NCBI GenBank assembly: GCA_964415065.1
Contig: CAYPYX010000010.1
Coordinates: 5,429-69,428, forward strand
From: VMCP01 sp964415065
Lineage (GTDB): Bacteria; Bacteroidota; Bacteroidia; NS11-12g; UBA955
DNA length: 64,000 nt
Reading direction: 5' to 3'
Numbering within the stretch: the first letter of the stretch is position 1; every line of letters starts with the position of its first letter. The translations under genes were made by a program, and so were the position numbers. The notes beneath the pieces are model-generated. The model saw only the letters and a list, made by a program, of their open reading frames with translations. It searched no databases and had not been told where the DNA came from. Positions 7,895-17,184 of this stretch are shown piece by piece.

Positions 7895-10800
7895 TCAATG
7901 AACAAATTTGCCGGTGGCAAAGGCTGTTTTATCTCCCTGTTGAAGCTCTATCCGATACAAGGAAATTCCTTTTGAAGGTACTTTTATTTCAGCTCCCGAC
8001 ATGGAATACCAACGAACAGAGATCAAGTTCCAATCTGAGTTTTCCATAATGAATTTTCCATCAGAAGTAATTTTTACTCCATACGATTCCAAATGATGAA
8101 CTGAGCTGAAATCCGTAAGTGTTATTGTTTTCGAAACAGTGTCATTGCAACCTTGGTTCGTACTAGCAATTAACGACAATGTGTATTCTCCTGGAGTTTT
8201 GGGATAAGTGTAAATAAAGGTGTTTTTACTGGATGTATCCGAAGTGGAACTGGGATCACCTGCATCCCAAAGCCAAGAAATCTTATCATTACCTGCTACA
8301 TAGGAGTAATTGATTGCTATCAATTGTGCAGCATGAATATTTAAGGTTGTTGGACTAGTGATTTGCATTATTGCTTTGGGGGATTCCTCCACTCGAAGTG
8401 TGAAGTACCCTGTGTCTTGGCACCCTTTTTGTGGACCCTCGTAACGAACTCTCCAGTTTCCAGTTGCGATATCAGCAGGTGCATATTGGTTATTTTTTAT
8501 GGGATGTTTTTCCAGTTCAGGAGCTTTTTTATTCCAGTTATACGAATCCCAATAGAATCTGCCATCGGTAGCTGGCTTGTTTTCTACGTACACCTGCGCT
8601 AATAAGTCGAAATCCGTTTGACCTTGACACATCAAGGGTGTGCTAAAACTAAGTAGAGGTTCATTTATCACTTCAATTTTTAGTGTATCTGCAAGATAAC
8701 AACCATTCAAATAATCCTTGAATTCTAATTTAAATAGATAGCTTCCATTTCGATTTAATTCGGATTGACTTCCCAAATAAAAACGCTGGTCTGAACTTAT
8801 TATTTCATTGATGTTAACTCCGTTAGGTGCTTCTAATGCCGTCCAAATGGGTTGATGCACTGAGGAATTAGACGGGGTTTTGATTAAAGAGTTCAAGGAA
8901 AGAAATCCGGTATTTTGACAAATAGAAGTGTCTACGCTTTCGGATTTAACAGGTTGAATAACCGTCCAAATCAGGCTGTCGACTTCACGGCATCCCCAAG
9001 AATCTAAATAATGAACAGAGATACTGAGTTCGGCTTTTCCATTTTTGAATGCTGTAGAAGCAACTTTTTGTGGATCTAATAATAATTTCCCATTATTTGT
9101 ATCGAGCCAACTGGCAGAATTTATTATTTTGTATTTGCGCGATGAATGATCTGTCCAACTATTTTTAATATCAATAGTGTTCAAAATGTTGCAACCTGTT
9201 GGAAGGGGGGATAATTTGAAATACTCTCTCGGTAATTGTTTGTAAATCGAACTATCAGTTGCAAAACAACCAATGGAATCAGTAACCGTGAAGAACCATT
9301 TAAACATAGTGTCGGATGTGGTAATAATTCCTTGAGGTGCCTTGTAAGAAATGTTGCCGTTTTTGAGTTTGTATGAAAATCCAACTAACGACTTCATATT
9401 TTGGGTAGAGGTGCTGAAATGAATATCTGTTTTTCCACAATACAGGCTGTCACCAGTTAAACGAAGTTTGGGTTCGTTGTTGAGAATTACGGTATCGGTT
9501 TTAGGAACAAAACCCAATGAGTCATGTGTAATGTAAGGTGTTACATAATATTCATCGTTGGGGAGTTGTTCAGACAGGTTTTTGGAAGTGAGAAATGCTA
9601 ATGTGGTGTTGCCTGATTTAGAGGTTACTTGCCATTGTATAAAGGCATTCCCGCTGAATTTCTTCAAGAAATTCACTTCAGTAAAAATTCGATTACAGGT
9701 AGTATCACGTGATTTGTTTTCGTAGGGAATGGCAGGTTTTACGCGAACCAAAATTGGGGATACTGTGGTTCCTCTGGGTTGTCCGCTGCTACAATAATTG
9801 TCCATGACCAATAAATTGAATGTATGGAAAGGTTTATGGGCATGAGATGAATCGGTTTTCCATTTGAAAATATAGGTATTGGGTTTCCCAGGGGTGCTAT
9901 AAAGCCATGTATTTTTGTACTCGGTTTTTAAAATAGCTTCTAAATAGGTGCCGGTATCGGGATCGCCAATGGAGAATTCAATTTCAATGGTTTCCCCCGC
10001 AACGACAGAAAATTCCTTTCCGATTCGAACATAGGGATTGTAATTAAATGAACTACCAGATGCAGAACTGAAGAATCTTCCGTTGGAATAATAAGAATGT
10101 TGTCCAATTACTACCCATTTGCCTTGTGCATTTTTTTGTGTTTCGATTATAGAATAGCAGAATAAAGCTCCGTCGCTCGCGTCGTTTTTGTAAAAATACA
10201 TTTCTCCTGATAGCGTATCGAAATTGAATCCACGAGGAGGGAAAATATTGCGGCTGGCTTTGGCAAAACCATCCGTAGTGCCAACACCTGTAAAAGTTTT
10301 AATAGGCACTGCCACTGAATACTGATTGTTTAAGGTATATGCCGCATAGGAACTGCCGCTTTGATAGGGTTGTTGAAGTTTATATATAAGACGATCATTT
10401 TCTGCATCCATAGCATCTGGGAAATACCGAAACTCACCGGCTGAATTATCTCTGGGGATGTGATTTCTGACCATCGGTGCATCATTGCTCATTCTATTTA
10501 GTGTCCGAAGTGTATTGTAATACAGGGTCGTGCTGATGGTATAACCGTAAGGTGATTTGATGTTGTTGACTAACATACTTAAACTTACTTCCGAACTTCC
10601 AATAAACGTAATTTGATCGGATCCATACTTTTTGATAAAACTGTCAATGAGAGTATGTGTTTTTAAATTGATAATGGCGGACAAATAATATCTGTAGTTG
10701 CCCGAATATGGAATATTACCATTAGCCACTCCTCCAGGCATACACGTATTGGCATATCCTTTACATAGGGGATCTAAATTGGTAATGGAGTCTTTTTTGA

Positions 10801-11056
10801 AAAGAGCATTGGACAATTTTACAATGGGGCTTTTTCGGTTTTCCATGTTACCAATAAAAAAAGCATATTCCACATTTCTAATCGTATCTAATCCCGAAGA
10901 AGTAGAGTTGCAAAATAAATCCCAAATCACGCGGATTTTTACACGGTTGGTGTCCAATAATGAACTGTTTATCTGTCCTCCATAAGGTCGATAGTTGGCG
11001 GTTAATGAACCAAAAGATGTAACAATTATGAAAAAAATCAGTAGTGTTTTTTTCAT
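7895..11056 (-). CDS. Large secreted PKD-domain protein with probable T9SS sorting tail
   Basis: About 1,053 residues from the chosen start MKKTLLIFF. The signal peptide ends near SLTANY (about residue 21). Ig/PKD-like beta domains follow, with Cys pairs typical of Bacteroidota adhesins. A clear PKD domain lies about 100-170 residues before the end (ISWLWDAGDP, then YPKTPGEYTLSL). The last 70 residues (VKITSDGKFIMEN, then GISLYRIELQQG) resemble a divergent type A sorting domain. The likely role is a cell-surface adhesin or gliding-type protein. In-frame ATGs 15 and 81 bases upstream would add Lys/Thr-rich residues caused by a tandem duplication, so I prefer the third ATG next to the signal peptide. 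Confidence 0.75.
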   Translation of the reverse strand: MKKTLLIFFIIVTSFGSLTANYRPYGGQINSSLLDTNRVKIRVIWDLFCNSTSSGLDTIRNVEYAFFIGNMENRKSPIVKLSNALFKKDSITNLDPLCKGYANTCMPGGVANGNIPYSGNYRYYLSAIINLKTHTLIDSFIKKYGSDQITFIGSSEVSLSMLVNNIKSPYGYTISTTLYYNTLRTLNRMSNDAPMVRNHIPRDNSAGEFRYFPDAMDAENDRLIYKLQQPYQSGSSYAAYTLNNQYSVAVPIKTFTGVGTTDGFAKASRNIFPPRGFNFDTLSGEMYFYKNDASDGALFCYSIIETQKNAQGKWVVIGQHSYYSNGRFFSSASGSSFNYNPYVRIGKEFSVVAGETIEIEFSIGDPDTGTYLEAILKTEYKNTWLYSTPGKPNTYIFKWKTDSSHAHKPFHTFNLLVMDNYCSSGQPRGTTVSPILVRVKPAIPYENKSRDTTCNRIFTEVNFLKKFSGNAFIQWQVTSKSGNTTLAFLTSKNLSEQLPNDEYYVTPYITHDSLGFVPKTDTVILNNEPKLRLTGDSLYCGKTDIHFSTSTQNMKSLVGFSYKLKNGNISYKAPQGIITTSDTMFKWFFTVTDSIGCFATDSSIYKQLPREYFKLSPLPTGCNILNTIDIKNSWTDHSSRKYKIINSASWLDTNNGKLLLDPQKVASTAFKNGKAELSISVHYLDSWGCREVDSLIWTVIQPVKSESVDTSICQNTGFLSLNSLIKTPSNSSVHQPIWTALEAPNGVNINEIISSDQRFYLGSQSELNRNGSYLFKLEFKDYLNGCYLADTLKIEVINEPLLSFSTPLMCQGQTDFDLLAQVYVENKPATDGRFYWDSYNWNKKAPELEKHPIKNNQYAPADIATGNWRVRYEGPQKGCQDTGYFTLRVEESPKAIMQITSPTTLNIHAAQLIAINYSYVAGNDKISWLWDAGDPSSTSDTSSKNTFIYTYPKTPGEYTLSLIASTNQGCNDTVSKTITLTDFSSVHHLESYGVKITSDGKFIMENSDWNLISVRWYSMSGAEIKVPSKGISLYRIELQQGDKTAFATGKFVH

Positions 11057-11062
11057 AATTGT
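11022..11062 (-). repeat. Perfect 16-bp inverted repeat enclosing the start codon
   Basis: Arms 11022-11037 (ACAATTATGAAAAAAA) and 11047-11062 are exact complements with a nine-base spacer. In the mRNA the start codon at 11054-11056 would be base-paired in the 5' arm. This could restrict ribosome access, or simply reflect slippage in A-rich sequence. Confidence 0.7.
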
Positions 11063-11075
11063 TTTTTTCATAATT
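11046..11075 (-). repeat. 15-bp tandem duplication at the start codon
   Basis: Two exact, adjacent copies of GTTTTTTTCATAATT (11046-11060 and 11061-11075). On the minus strand each carries an ATG followed by AAAAAAA. The unit is five codons, so the duplicated ATGs are in frame and offer alternative starts. Confidence 0.8.
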
Positions 11076-11149
11076 ATTTTTTTTGTAGTTGTTTTAATCA
11101 TAGGCTGTATTACCTCGTTTTTGATATTGTTTTTCAATTAGTTGCTACC

Positions 11150-11172
11150 AGTTTTAATGGTACATTAAAACT
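11150..11172. promoter_or_regulatory. Inverted repeat, possible operator
   Basis: Perfect 10-bp arms with a three-base centre. No T-run follows on either strand, so a protein-binding site is more likely than a terminator. Confidence 0.35.
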
Positions 11173-11466
11173 TGAGTTTTTTGAATCTGTAAAATAGCTC
11201 CAAAAAAATTGAATTGCAATAGTACTTTTTACTCATTTTTTGGGGCGTTGAATACATTATTGTGACAAATCGGCGGTTTTTGGGCTGTTTTTAGGATGAT
11301 CTACAGTTGAATTTCTGAAACATGAATAATCTTTCCAATTGTTTTATTCATAAATTTAGTTCTAGTTGCTGTTCCGATTAGTTAATTGGCTAATTATTAA
11401 ATAGGGGCAAATTTGTGGGTGAAATCACATTAGTTATTCACTCACTGTACTTAATAATTAATGTGC

Positions 11467-11474
11467 TAAATTTG
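11467..11474 (+). promoter_or_regulatory. Promoter -7 box, near-leaderless
   Basis: TAAATTTG matches the Bacteroidota TAnnTTTG element. It ends four bases before the ATG of the DUF1801 gene, which would give a leaderless or nearly leaderless mRNA. Confidence 0.4.
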
Positions 11475-11478
11475 AATT

Positions 11479-11913
11479 ATGGCTGAAATCAAGACGAAAG
11501 TGCATAATGGTGATGTAGTTGAGTTTATACATTCATTTGCAGATACAGAAAAGAAAATTGAAGACGCGCTTCAACTTTTAGATTTTATGAAAAAAGTTAC
11601 TGGTTTTGAAGCCAAAATGTGGGGTCCTTCTATAATTGGATTTGGTAAGTACCATTATAAATCCGACAGAAGTAAACAAGAAGGAGATTGGCCTTTGGTT
11701 GGATTCTCGCCCCGAAAAGCTGCAATTTCACTCTATGTTTACAGCGGGTGCGAAGGACAAGATGAACTTCTTCAACAATTAGGAAAATACAAAATGGGAA
11801 AAGGGTGCATCTATGTTAAAAAATTATCCGACATTAACCTTGAAGCACTTGAAGGACTCGTTTTGTCGAGTATATCCTTCCTCCAAGAAAAATACGGTGT
11901 CCAACCAGACTAA
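11479..11913 (+). CDS. DUF1801 domain-containing protein
   Basis: A 144-residue cytosolic protein of the DUF1801/YdhG-like fold. Supporting pattern: MWGPSIIGFGKYHYK, then PLVGFSPRKAAISLYVY, and GKGCIYVKKLSDIN near the end, which is the typical order for this family. The fold resembles iron-chaperone frataxin-like proteins, but the function of most members is unknown. No operon partner; a second DUF1801-type protein lies 1.2 kb downstream. Confidence 0.75.
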   Translation: MAEIKTKVHNGDVVEFIHSFADTEKKIEDALQLLDFMKKVTGFEAKMWGPSIIGFGKYHYKSDRSKQEGDWPLVGFSPRKAAISLYVYSGCEGQDELLQQLGKYKMGKGCIYVKKLSDINLEALEGLVLSSISFLQEKYGVQPD

Positions 11914-12057
11914 GCTGGCAGTTTAGTTGGATATAGTAAAGCATTTAACCGTATTGATTTGGTCGTTCAGTTAAATAAACAACCGAGTGCAGCCTGATTC
12001 ATCTCAACAGGTAGTTCAGTCCAGCACAGAACAGAGTTCATCTATACGGATTCATTA

Positions 12058-12981
12058 TTATATTTTGATGATATAATTTAAAACAATACCCGGATTCAAT
12101 GTGGAGAATGCCGTGCCGCTGCCTGTGTTACCAATAGTGCCCGCAGCAGTTACAGTATGATTATGAGTTTCTGAACTGGTATTGATATTTGAAGGCTGAG
12201 TGCTGTGCGTATTACTTGAAGTTCTCCAATAGAAGTTGTTGTCATTGTCAGTAGCTGCACTGATGCCATATCGTGCGTTTCCACCAACACCACCGCTGAA
12301 ATTTTCAGCGAAATACGCATCGTTGTAATTATGGGAGTGGGAATTATCTGACGTGGTTACTGACGAACCCGTAAAGGTGTGATTGTGGCTAGGTAAATTG
12401 CTAGTAGATAATGTAACAGTCTGATTTCCTCCAACTGCTCCAATTGTATTATTTGCATTAATTCCACTGGTCGTAGTTAAACGGTTCGCAGTAGTACCAC
12501 CCATATTGTCTAATCCAAAAATTGTCCTTCCTCTGAGATCAGGAATATTGAACGTGGTAGAACCATTGCCAGCGCCAAAACTGGTACTTATGGTTGTGAA
12601 TAGATTTGAATAGGTGGATCTACTAACCGCCGAACCATCGCACAAAAGCCAACCAGAAGGAGCGGTTGTTCCAGCGAATGCCATAATGGTGCCACTCGGT
12701 ACACCACCAGTTCCTCCACTGGTAAGATTAATCCAAGAAGATCCAGTATAATAATAAAAACCGGATGTACCGTCGGTCTGAAAAACCAACAATCCTGTAG
12801 CAGGATTGGATATACTCGTTCTTTGAGCAGCCGTTAATCGAGGAGTTAAAAAACCCTTTGAATTGCTGTTAATTTCTAGTTGTGCACTACCATCTGGTGA
12901 AGTAGTTCCAATACCAACCTGAGATTGCAATTGGTTAAATAACAGGGAAATGAATGCGATTAAAGTAAAACGGTGAATCAT
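12058..12981 (-). CDS. Secreted tail-collar-domain protein
   Basis: A 307-residue protein. The signal peptide ends near LQSQ (about residue 21). Next comes a segment common in Bacteroidota surface proteins (VGIGTTSPDGSAQLEI, then GFLTPRLTAAQR). A phage tail collar domain follows from about residue 95: GTIMAFAGTTAPSGWLLCDG, then FNIPDLRGRTIFG. The C-terminal part is Asn/Thr/His-rich, with HNHTF- and HNHTV-type repeats that suit trimeric fibre stems. In free-standing secreted form these proteins are thought to be surface fibres or adhesins. There is no surrounding prophage. Confidence 0.8.
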   Translation of the reverse strand: MIHRFTLIAFISLLFNQLQSQVGIGTTSPDGSAQLEINSNSKGFLTPRLTAAQRTSISNPATGLLVFQTDGTSGFYYYTGSSWINLTSGGTGGVPSGTIMAFAGTTAPSGWLLCDGSAVSRSTYSNLFTTISTSFGAGNGSTTFNIPDLRGRTIFGLDNMGGTTANRLTTTSGINANNTIGAVGGNQTVTLSTSNLPSHNHTFTGSSVTTSDNSHSHNYNDAYFAENFSGGVGGNARYGISAATDNDNNFYWRTSSNTHSTQPSNINTSSETHNHTVTAAGTIGNTGSGTAFSTLNPGIVLNYIIKI

Positions 12982-13099
12982 AGAAGTACATTAAGCTTGC
13001 TGCAAAATTAACAACTTGATGCGAAAGGCGTATTTTAAATTCATTTGTGTTGTGTTATTTTTTGTAACATTCAACATTTAAATCCATTAATTTTACGGA

Positions 13100-13732
13100 A
13101 TGGTTTCTAAGTCCAATACGCTGGAAGAGTACTATGCACAAGGTTGTGGTAGATGTTCCTTAGGCCCAACTCCAGAATGTAAAGCCAAAAAATGGTTCAA
13201 TGAGTTTGAATTATTGAGAAGCATCTTGCTCGACTGTCCTCTGCAGGAAGAAGTAAAATGGGGTTCTCCCACCTATACCTACAACGGTAAAAATATTCTG
13301 ATTTATGGTGCTTGGAAAGAGGATTGTTCTTTGGGATTTTTTAAAGGATCCTTACTTTCAGATCCTGAAGGTGTTCTTGTGAGTCCCGGGCCGAATGCTG
13401 AATCGTCTAAATTGCTCCGATTTACCCATGTAGATCAAATTCGCGAGCTAGAACCACTCATCAAAGGATTTGTTTATGAAGCAATTGAGTTGGAAAAACA
13501 AGGGGCAAAGGTGATTCCAAAGTCAGTAGATGAATTGCATTTTCCACAAGAGTTGCTGGATAAATTTGATGAAAATCCAGAATTTAAAGTGGCATTTGAT
13601 GCTTTAACCCCAGGGAGAAAAAAAGGATTCCTCTTTCACTTTAATGGCGCTAAGCAATCAGCTACACGCACTTCTCGAATTGAAAAGTGCATGCCTCTGA
13701 TTTTTGAAGGAAAAGGGTTGCAGGGAATCTAA
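13100..13732 (+). CDS. YdeI/OmdA-family DUF1801 protein
   Basis: A 210-residue protein with an N-terminal DUF1801 domain (EVKWGSPTYTYNGKNILIYG, about residues 51-70) and a C-terminal OmdA-type motif (FDALTPGRKKGFLFHF, then KQSATRTSRIEKC). This two-part layout is that of the YdeI/OmpD-associated family, linked in some bacteria to cationic peptide resistance, although the biochemical role is not settled. The extra N-terminal CGRCSLGPTPEC segment could bind metal. It ends 11 bases from the convergent acetyl-CoA synthetase gene with no visible terminator. Confidence 0.78.
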   Translation: MVSKSNTLEEYYAQGCGRCSLGPTPECKAKKWFNEFELLRSILLDCPLQEEVKWGSPTYTYNGKNILIYGAWKEDCSLGFFKGSLLSDPEGVLVSPGPNAESSKLLRFTHVDQIRELEPLIKGFVYEAIELEKQGAKVIPKSVDELHFPQELLDKFDENPEFKVAFDALTPGRKKGFLFHFNGAKQSATRTSRIEKCMPLIFEGKGLQGI

Positions 13733-13743
13733 TTTTAGAGAAC

Positions 13744-15657
13744 TTACAATCGACCTTCCTTAATTTCATCCACGATCATTGGATCTAATAATGTTGTGGT
13801 ATCTCCAATATTACTTAATTCGCCTTCAGCAATTTTTCGTAGTATTCGTCGCATGATTTTACCACTTCTTGTTTTGGGAAGCCCACTCACGAACTGTATT
13901 TTGTCTGGCTTAGCAATGGGACCAATAATTCTGGATACTGTTTGAATAATATCCTGACGGGTTAGGTTTTCATCGCCGTGAGTGGCAGTGCAAATCACAT
14001 ATGCATATATGCCTTGTCCCTTGATATCATGAGGATATCCAACAACTGCGCTTTCTACAACACCCGCGTGCATATTGATAGCGTTTTCAACCTCTGCAGT
14101 ACCTATTCGATGACCAGATACATTGAGTACGTCGTCAACGCGACCGGTGATTCGGTAGAATCCATTTTCATCGCGCAAACAACCATCCCCCGTAAAATAT
14201 AAATTCTCATAGGTGGAGAAATAGGTTTGGCGACAGCGTTCGTGGTCGCCATAGGTAGTTCGAATGATTCCTGGCCAAGGGAATTTGATACATAGGTTTC
14301 CAGAAACTCCGTTTCCGTGAATTTCTTGTCCGTTTTCGTCAACTAAAATTGGTTGAATTCCAGGTAAAGGCAGGGTTGCAAACGATGGTTTAGCGGGTGT
14401 AATTCCGGCTAAATTGGAAATCATGATTCCTCCGGTTTCTGTTTGCCACCAGGTATCAACGATAGGTGCGTTGGATTTTCCTATATTTTCATTGTACCAA
14501 TGCCAAGCTTCTTCATTAATCGGTTCTCCAACGGTGCCAAGTACTTTGATGGAACTTAGGTGTTTGTTTTTAAGAGGCTCATCCCCAAAACTCATCAACG
14601 ATCGAATGGCAGTAGGGGCAGTGTAAAGTATATCGACTTTGTATTTATCAACGATTTCCCAAAAGCGACCAGCATCTGGCCATGTAGGAATTCCTTCAAA
14701 CATGAGGGTGGTTGCGCCTGCACTTAAAGGCCCGTAAACAATATACGAGTGTCCCGTAATCCAGCCAATATCGGCGGTGCAAAAATGAATTTGACCCGGT
14801 TGATATTGAAACACATTTACGAAGGTGTAATTGGCCCAGATCATGTAGCCGGCAGTGGTGTGTACCACGCCTTTGGGTTTGCCCGTAGAGCCGGATGTAT
14901 ACAGTATGAATAATTCATCTTCGGCATCCATTTCTTCGGCAGGACAAAACGGATTTCCTTGGGTTTCCACTTTTTTAATTTCATCTTCCCACCACATGTC
15001 TCTGCCTTTAATCATGCTTACAGGTGTGCGTGTATGCGTGCAAACAATAACGGATTTTACGGAAGGGCAGGACATCAAAGCATCATCGATTACGGATTTT
15101 AATTCGATGGTTTTATTTCCGCGATGTGCTCCATCGCAAGTTACAACGGCTACAGCCCCAGCATCTTGAATTCGATCGGATATACTTTGAGCTGAAAATC
15201 CCCCGAAAATTACCGAATGGATCGCTCCAATTCGAGCACAAGCGAGGGTGGCAATCGCTAATTCAGGTATCATTCCCATGTAAATACAAACGCGATCTCC
15301 CTTTTGAATGCCATTGTTTTTGAGCACTTGAGCAAATTGCATTACTTTAAAATGCAATTCACGGTAGGTAAGCACTCGGTGATGATCTTCAGGATTATTA
15401 GGTTCGAAAATAATAGCAGGAACGTCGGCCTTATCAGCTAAATGCCTATCCAGACAATTTTCTGTTACGTTTAGTTTTCCCCCGGAGAACCATTTAGACT
15501 GGGCAGTTCTAAAATCCCAATCCAAAACCGATTCGTACTTTTTCTTCCAAGTGAAATTTTGAGCAATTTCATCCCAGAATATCTCGGGTTGTTCAACGCT
15601 TTTTTTATAGATTTGGTCGTATTCTTCTCTCGACGTTATTTGATACGGATAGCTCAT
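13744..15657 (-). CDS. acs: Acetyl-coenzyme A synthetase
   Basis: About 637 residues from MSYPYQITSREEY. It activates acetate to acetyl-CoA through acetyl-AMP. Visible motifs: the AMP-binding P-loop YTSGSTGKPKGVVHTT (about residue 260), the WWQTETGG motif (about 410), YFTGDGCLRDENG, and the C-terminal PKTRSGKIMRR, whose lysine is the residue acetylated by Pat-type enzymes in this family. Length fits full-size Acs. An in-frame ATG four codons earlier is possible. The gene appears monocistronic. It would feed acetate, including any released from the ring-cleavage pathway elsewhere in the window, into central metabolism. Confidence 0.93.
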   Translation of the reverse strand: MSYPYQITSREEYDQIYKKSVEQPEIFWDEIAQNFTWKKKYESVLDWDFRTAQSKWFSGGKLNVTENCLDRHLADKADVPAIIFEPNNPEDHHRVLTYRELHFKVMQFAQVLKNNGIQKGDRVCIYMGMIPELAIATLACARIGAIHSVIFGGFSAQSISDRIQDAGAVAVVTCDGAHRGNKTIELKSVIDDALMSCPSVKSVIVCTHTRTPVSMIKGRDMWWEDEIKKVETQGNPFCPAEEMDAEDELFILYTSGSTGKPKGVVHTTAGYMIWANYTFVNVFQYQPGQIHFCTADIGWITGHSYIVYGPLSAGATTLMFEGIPTWPDAGRFWEIVDKYKVDILYTAPTAIRSLMSFGDEPLKNKHLSSIKVLGTVGEPINEEAWHWYNENIGKSNAPIVDTWWQTETGGIMISNLAGITPAKPSFATLPLPGIQPILVDENGQEIHGNGVSGNLCIKFPWPGIIRTTYGDHERCRQTYFSTYENLYFTGDGCLRDENGFYRITGRVDDVLNVSGHRIGTAEVENAINMHAGVVESAVVGYPHDIKGQGIYAYVICTATHGDENLTRQDIIQTVSRIIGPIAKPDKIQFVSGLPKTRSGKIMRRILRKIAEGELSNIGDTTTLLDPMIVDEIKEGRL

Positions 15658-15769
15658 GATGTGTTGCAAAAATTAATAATAATTGTTCAAAATACGATTT
15701 GGTTATCGCAAATAATGCAAAAAATAAGAGTAAAACGTGTAAAAAAGAGACGAAATCCGTAAAAATCAA

Positions 15770-16117
15770 TTACGCTTTTTTAACGAATTCGCTTTTCAAT
15801 GCCATAGAACCAAAACCGGGTATTTTGCAATCGATATTGTGATCACCGTCTACCAAACGGATATTGGTTACCTTGGTTCCCACTTTAATGGATTTTGAAA
15901 ATCCTTTTACGGGAAGATCTTTGATAATGGTAACTGAATCTCCGTTTTGCAAGATATTTCCATTGGAATCTTTTACAACCGGACCATCTTGGTCTTGTGA
16001 TTCAGAAGAAGCATCTTCGGGATTGAATTCATGGGCGCATTCTGGACACATCCAAAGGGCGCCAGTAGGATAGGGGTAATCGCATCCGCAATTAGGGCAA
16101 ATAGGGTCTTGACTCAT
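15770..16117 (-). CDS. PhnA-family zinc-ribbon protein (YjdM-like)
   Basis: A 115-residue protein. An N-terminal zinc ribbon with CPNCGCDYPYP and MCPECAHEF provides two CxxC pairs. The C-terminal domain has the signature VKDSNGNILQNGDSVTIIKD, an SH3-like barrel. The family is named after the phn region of E. coli but is not needed for phosphonate use, and its function is uncertain. It is followed 12 bases upstream by the next minus-strand gene, so the two may share a transcript. Confidence 0.85.
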   Translation of the reverse strand: MSQDPICPNCGCDYPYPTGALWMCPECAHEFNPEDASSESQDQDGPVVKDSNGNILQNGDSVTIIKDLPVKGFSKSIKVGTKVTNIRLVDGDHNIDCKIPGFGSMALKSEFVKKA

Positions 16118-16131
16118 AGCTTGAAGTTAAA

Positions 16132-17097
16132 TTATAAATATCCCATATTGATCAAATACTGAGCAATATCGGTTTCATCTCTACCAATGGTGGAGTTGAG
16201 GGAGTGCATTCGATTGTCTTTGAACGTAAGAATTTGATAGGAATGAGAGGTGGCTCCTTCAGCTGTAGCCGTACCTACAGTAATTCCAGTTAACAATGAA
16301 ACGGTATAAGTAGTAACAATAGTTCCATTCTGCGCCACCGTGCTTTTGGTGATGTTTCCAACGCTTTTGAAGTCCTGTTGTATGTTGGATCCAATTACTT
16401 GCACCATGGCGTTTCTATTTCTCTGAACTAGAGCATAGTTCGGATTGTTGAATCCGCCTCCATTGTTCATTCCGCCATTGTTTTGCCCTGGGTAACCACC
16501 AGATCCGGCTGAATTTCCCATTCCACCAGCAATAACAGTAACGCCGGAATGATTTATTTGTGCTTGAGGATGATTGTTAACAATAATAGCCGTCATGAAA
16601 TTGGGAACAGGATGCATGGCCACAAATTTGTCGCTAGCATTTTTGTCTAAATATCCATCCACAAAAAGACCGTTTTTTACAATATTTTTTTCGAGGGATG
16701 TTCCTATGCCCACCGGAAGCATTCCGCGTTTACCGGAAGCCGCAAAATAGAATTCGTAGTAGTTTAAATTTTGTGGGTTAGGAGCTTCTTGACTGGAAAT
16801 GTAGCGTATCCAAACGGCGTCGGTACCATCGAGGTTTTTTAGAGTACCTTTTATCAAACTGCCTAAGAATTTACTTTCTTCAATGAATATACAAACGGGC
16901 TTACCAATGTAAAAAAGGGTGTCGAGACTAACAACGGCTTTTTCTTTAGCAATGGATTTTTGAACAGCAATTTCGTGCTTGATTAGTTCCTTTTCAGAGT
17001 GTTGAGCTATTAGTGCGTTGCTCATACATCCCCCGAAAATAAGGAAAAGCAAATGCCAATTTAATGGATAGCGATTCATTTCCCGAAGATACTTCAA
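16132..17097 (-). CDS. Exported hypothetical protein
   Basis: Not recognised. 321 residues with a signal peptide whose hydrophobic core is at about residues 14-31, ending NALIAQH. The mature part starts with a charged helix, followed by a beta-rich region and a Gly/Asn-rich linker (about residues 195-215). The last third contains STVAQNGTIVTTYTVSLLTG. No lipobox (the Cys is too far from a -3 Leu pattern) and no T9SS domain. A start at Met7 (MNRYPL) is also plausible. It lies between the terminator of the peroxiredoxin operon and the PhnA-like gene. Confidence 0.55.
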   Translation of the reverse strand: MKYLREMNRYPLNWHLLFLIFGGCMSNALIAQHSEKELIKHEIAVQKSIAKEKAVVSLDTLFYIGKPVCIFIEESKFLGSLIKGTLKNLDGTDAVWIRYISSQEAPNPQNLNYYEFYFAASGKRGMLPVGIGTSLEKNIVKNGLFVDGYLDKNASDKFVAMHPVPNFMTAIIVNNHPQAQINHSGVTVIAGGMGNSAGSGGYPGQNNGGMNNGGGFNNPNYALVQRNRNAMVQVIGSNIQQDFKSVGNITKSTVAQNGTIVTTYTVSLLTGITVGTATAEGATSHSYQILTFKDNRMHSLNSTIGRDETDIAQYLINMGYL

Positions 17098-17102
17098 AGC
17101 TT

Positions 17103-17137
17103 TAAATAAAAAAAGGCCGTCGAGTTAACGACGGCCT
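17103..17137 (-). terminator. Intrinsic terminator of the peroxiredoxin/thioredoxin operon
   Basis: AGGCCGTCG, a six-base loop, then CGACGGCCT: a perfect 9-bp GC-rich stem. On the minus strand it is followed by a run of T (TTTTTTTATTTAAA). It lies about 50 bases after the DUF6952 stop. Confidence 0.9.
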
Positions 17138-17184
17138 ATACGCTGCAAATAAAATCGATATTATCATGAAAGACAATACGACTT

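Larger units (their letters stand above)
11138..11478. other. Intergenic divergent regulatory region
   Basis: A gene-free stretch between the minus-strand PKD gene and the plus-strand DUF1801 gene. It contains an inverted repeat at 11150-11172 (arms AGTTTTAATG/CATTAAAACT, spacer GTA) about 95 bp upstream of the PKD start, and a TAAATTTG promoter box at 11467-11474 for the plus-strand gene. Nothing else is evident. Confidence 0.5.

Noticed and set aside
12058..12981. Possible prophage remnant because of a phage tail collar domain
   Set aside because: The protein has a signal peptide and Bacteroidota-type N-terminal repeats, and no capsid, portal, terminase or integrase gene is close. It is a secreted cellular protein.
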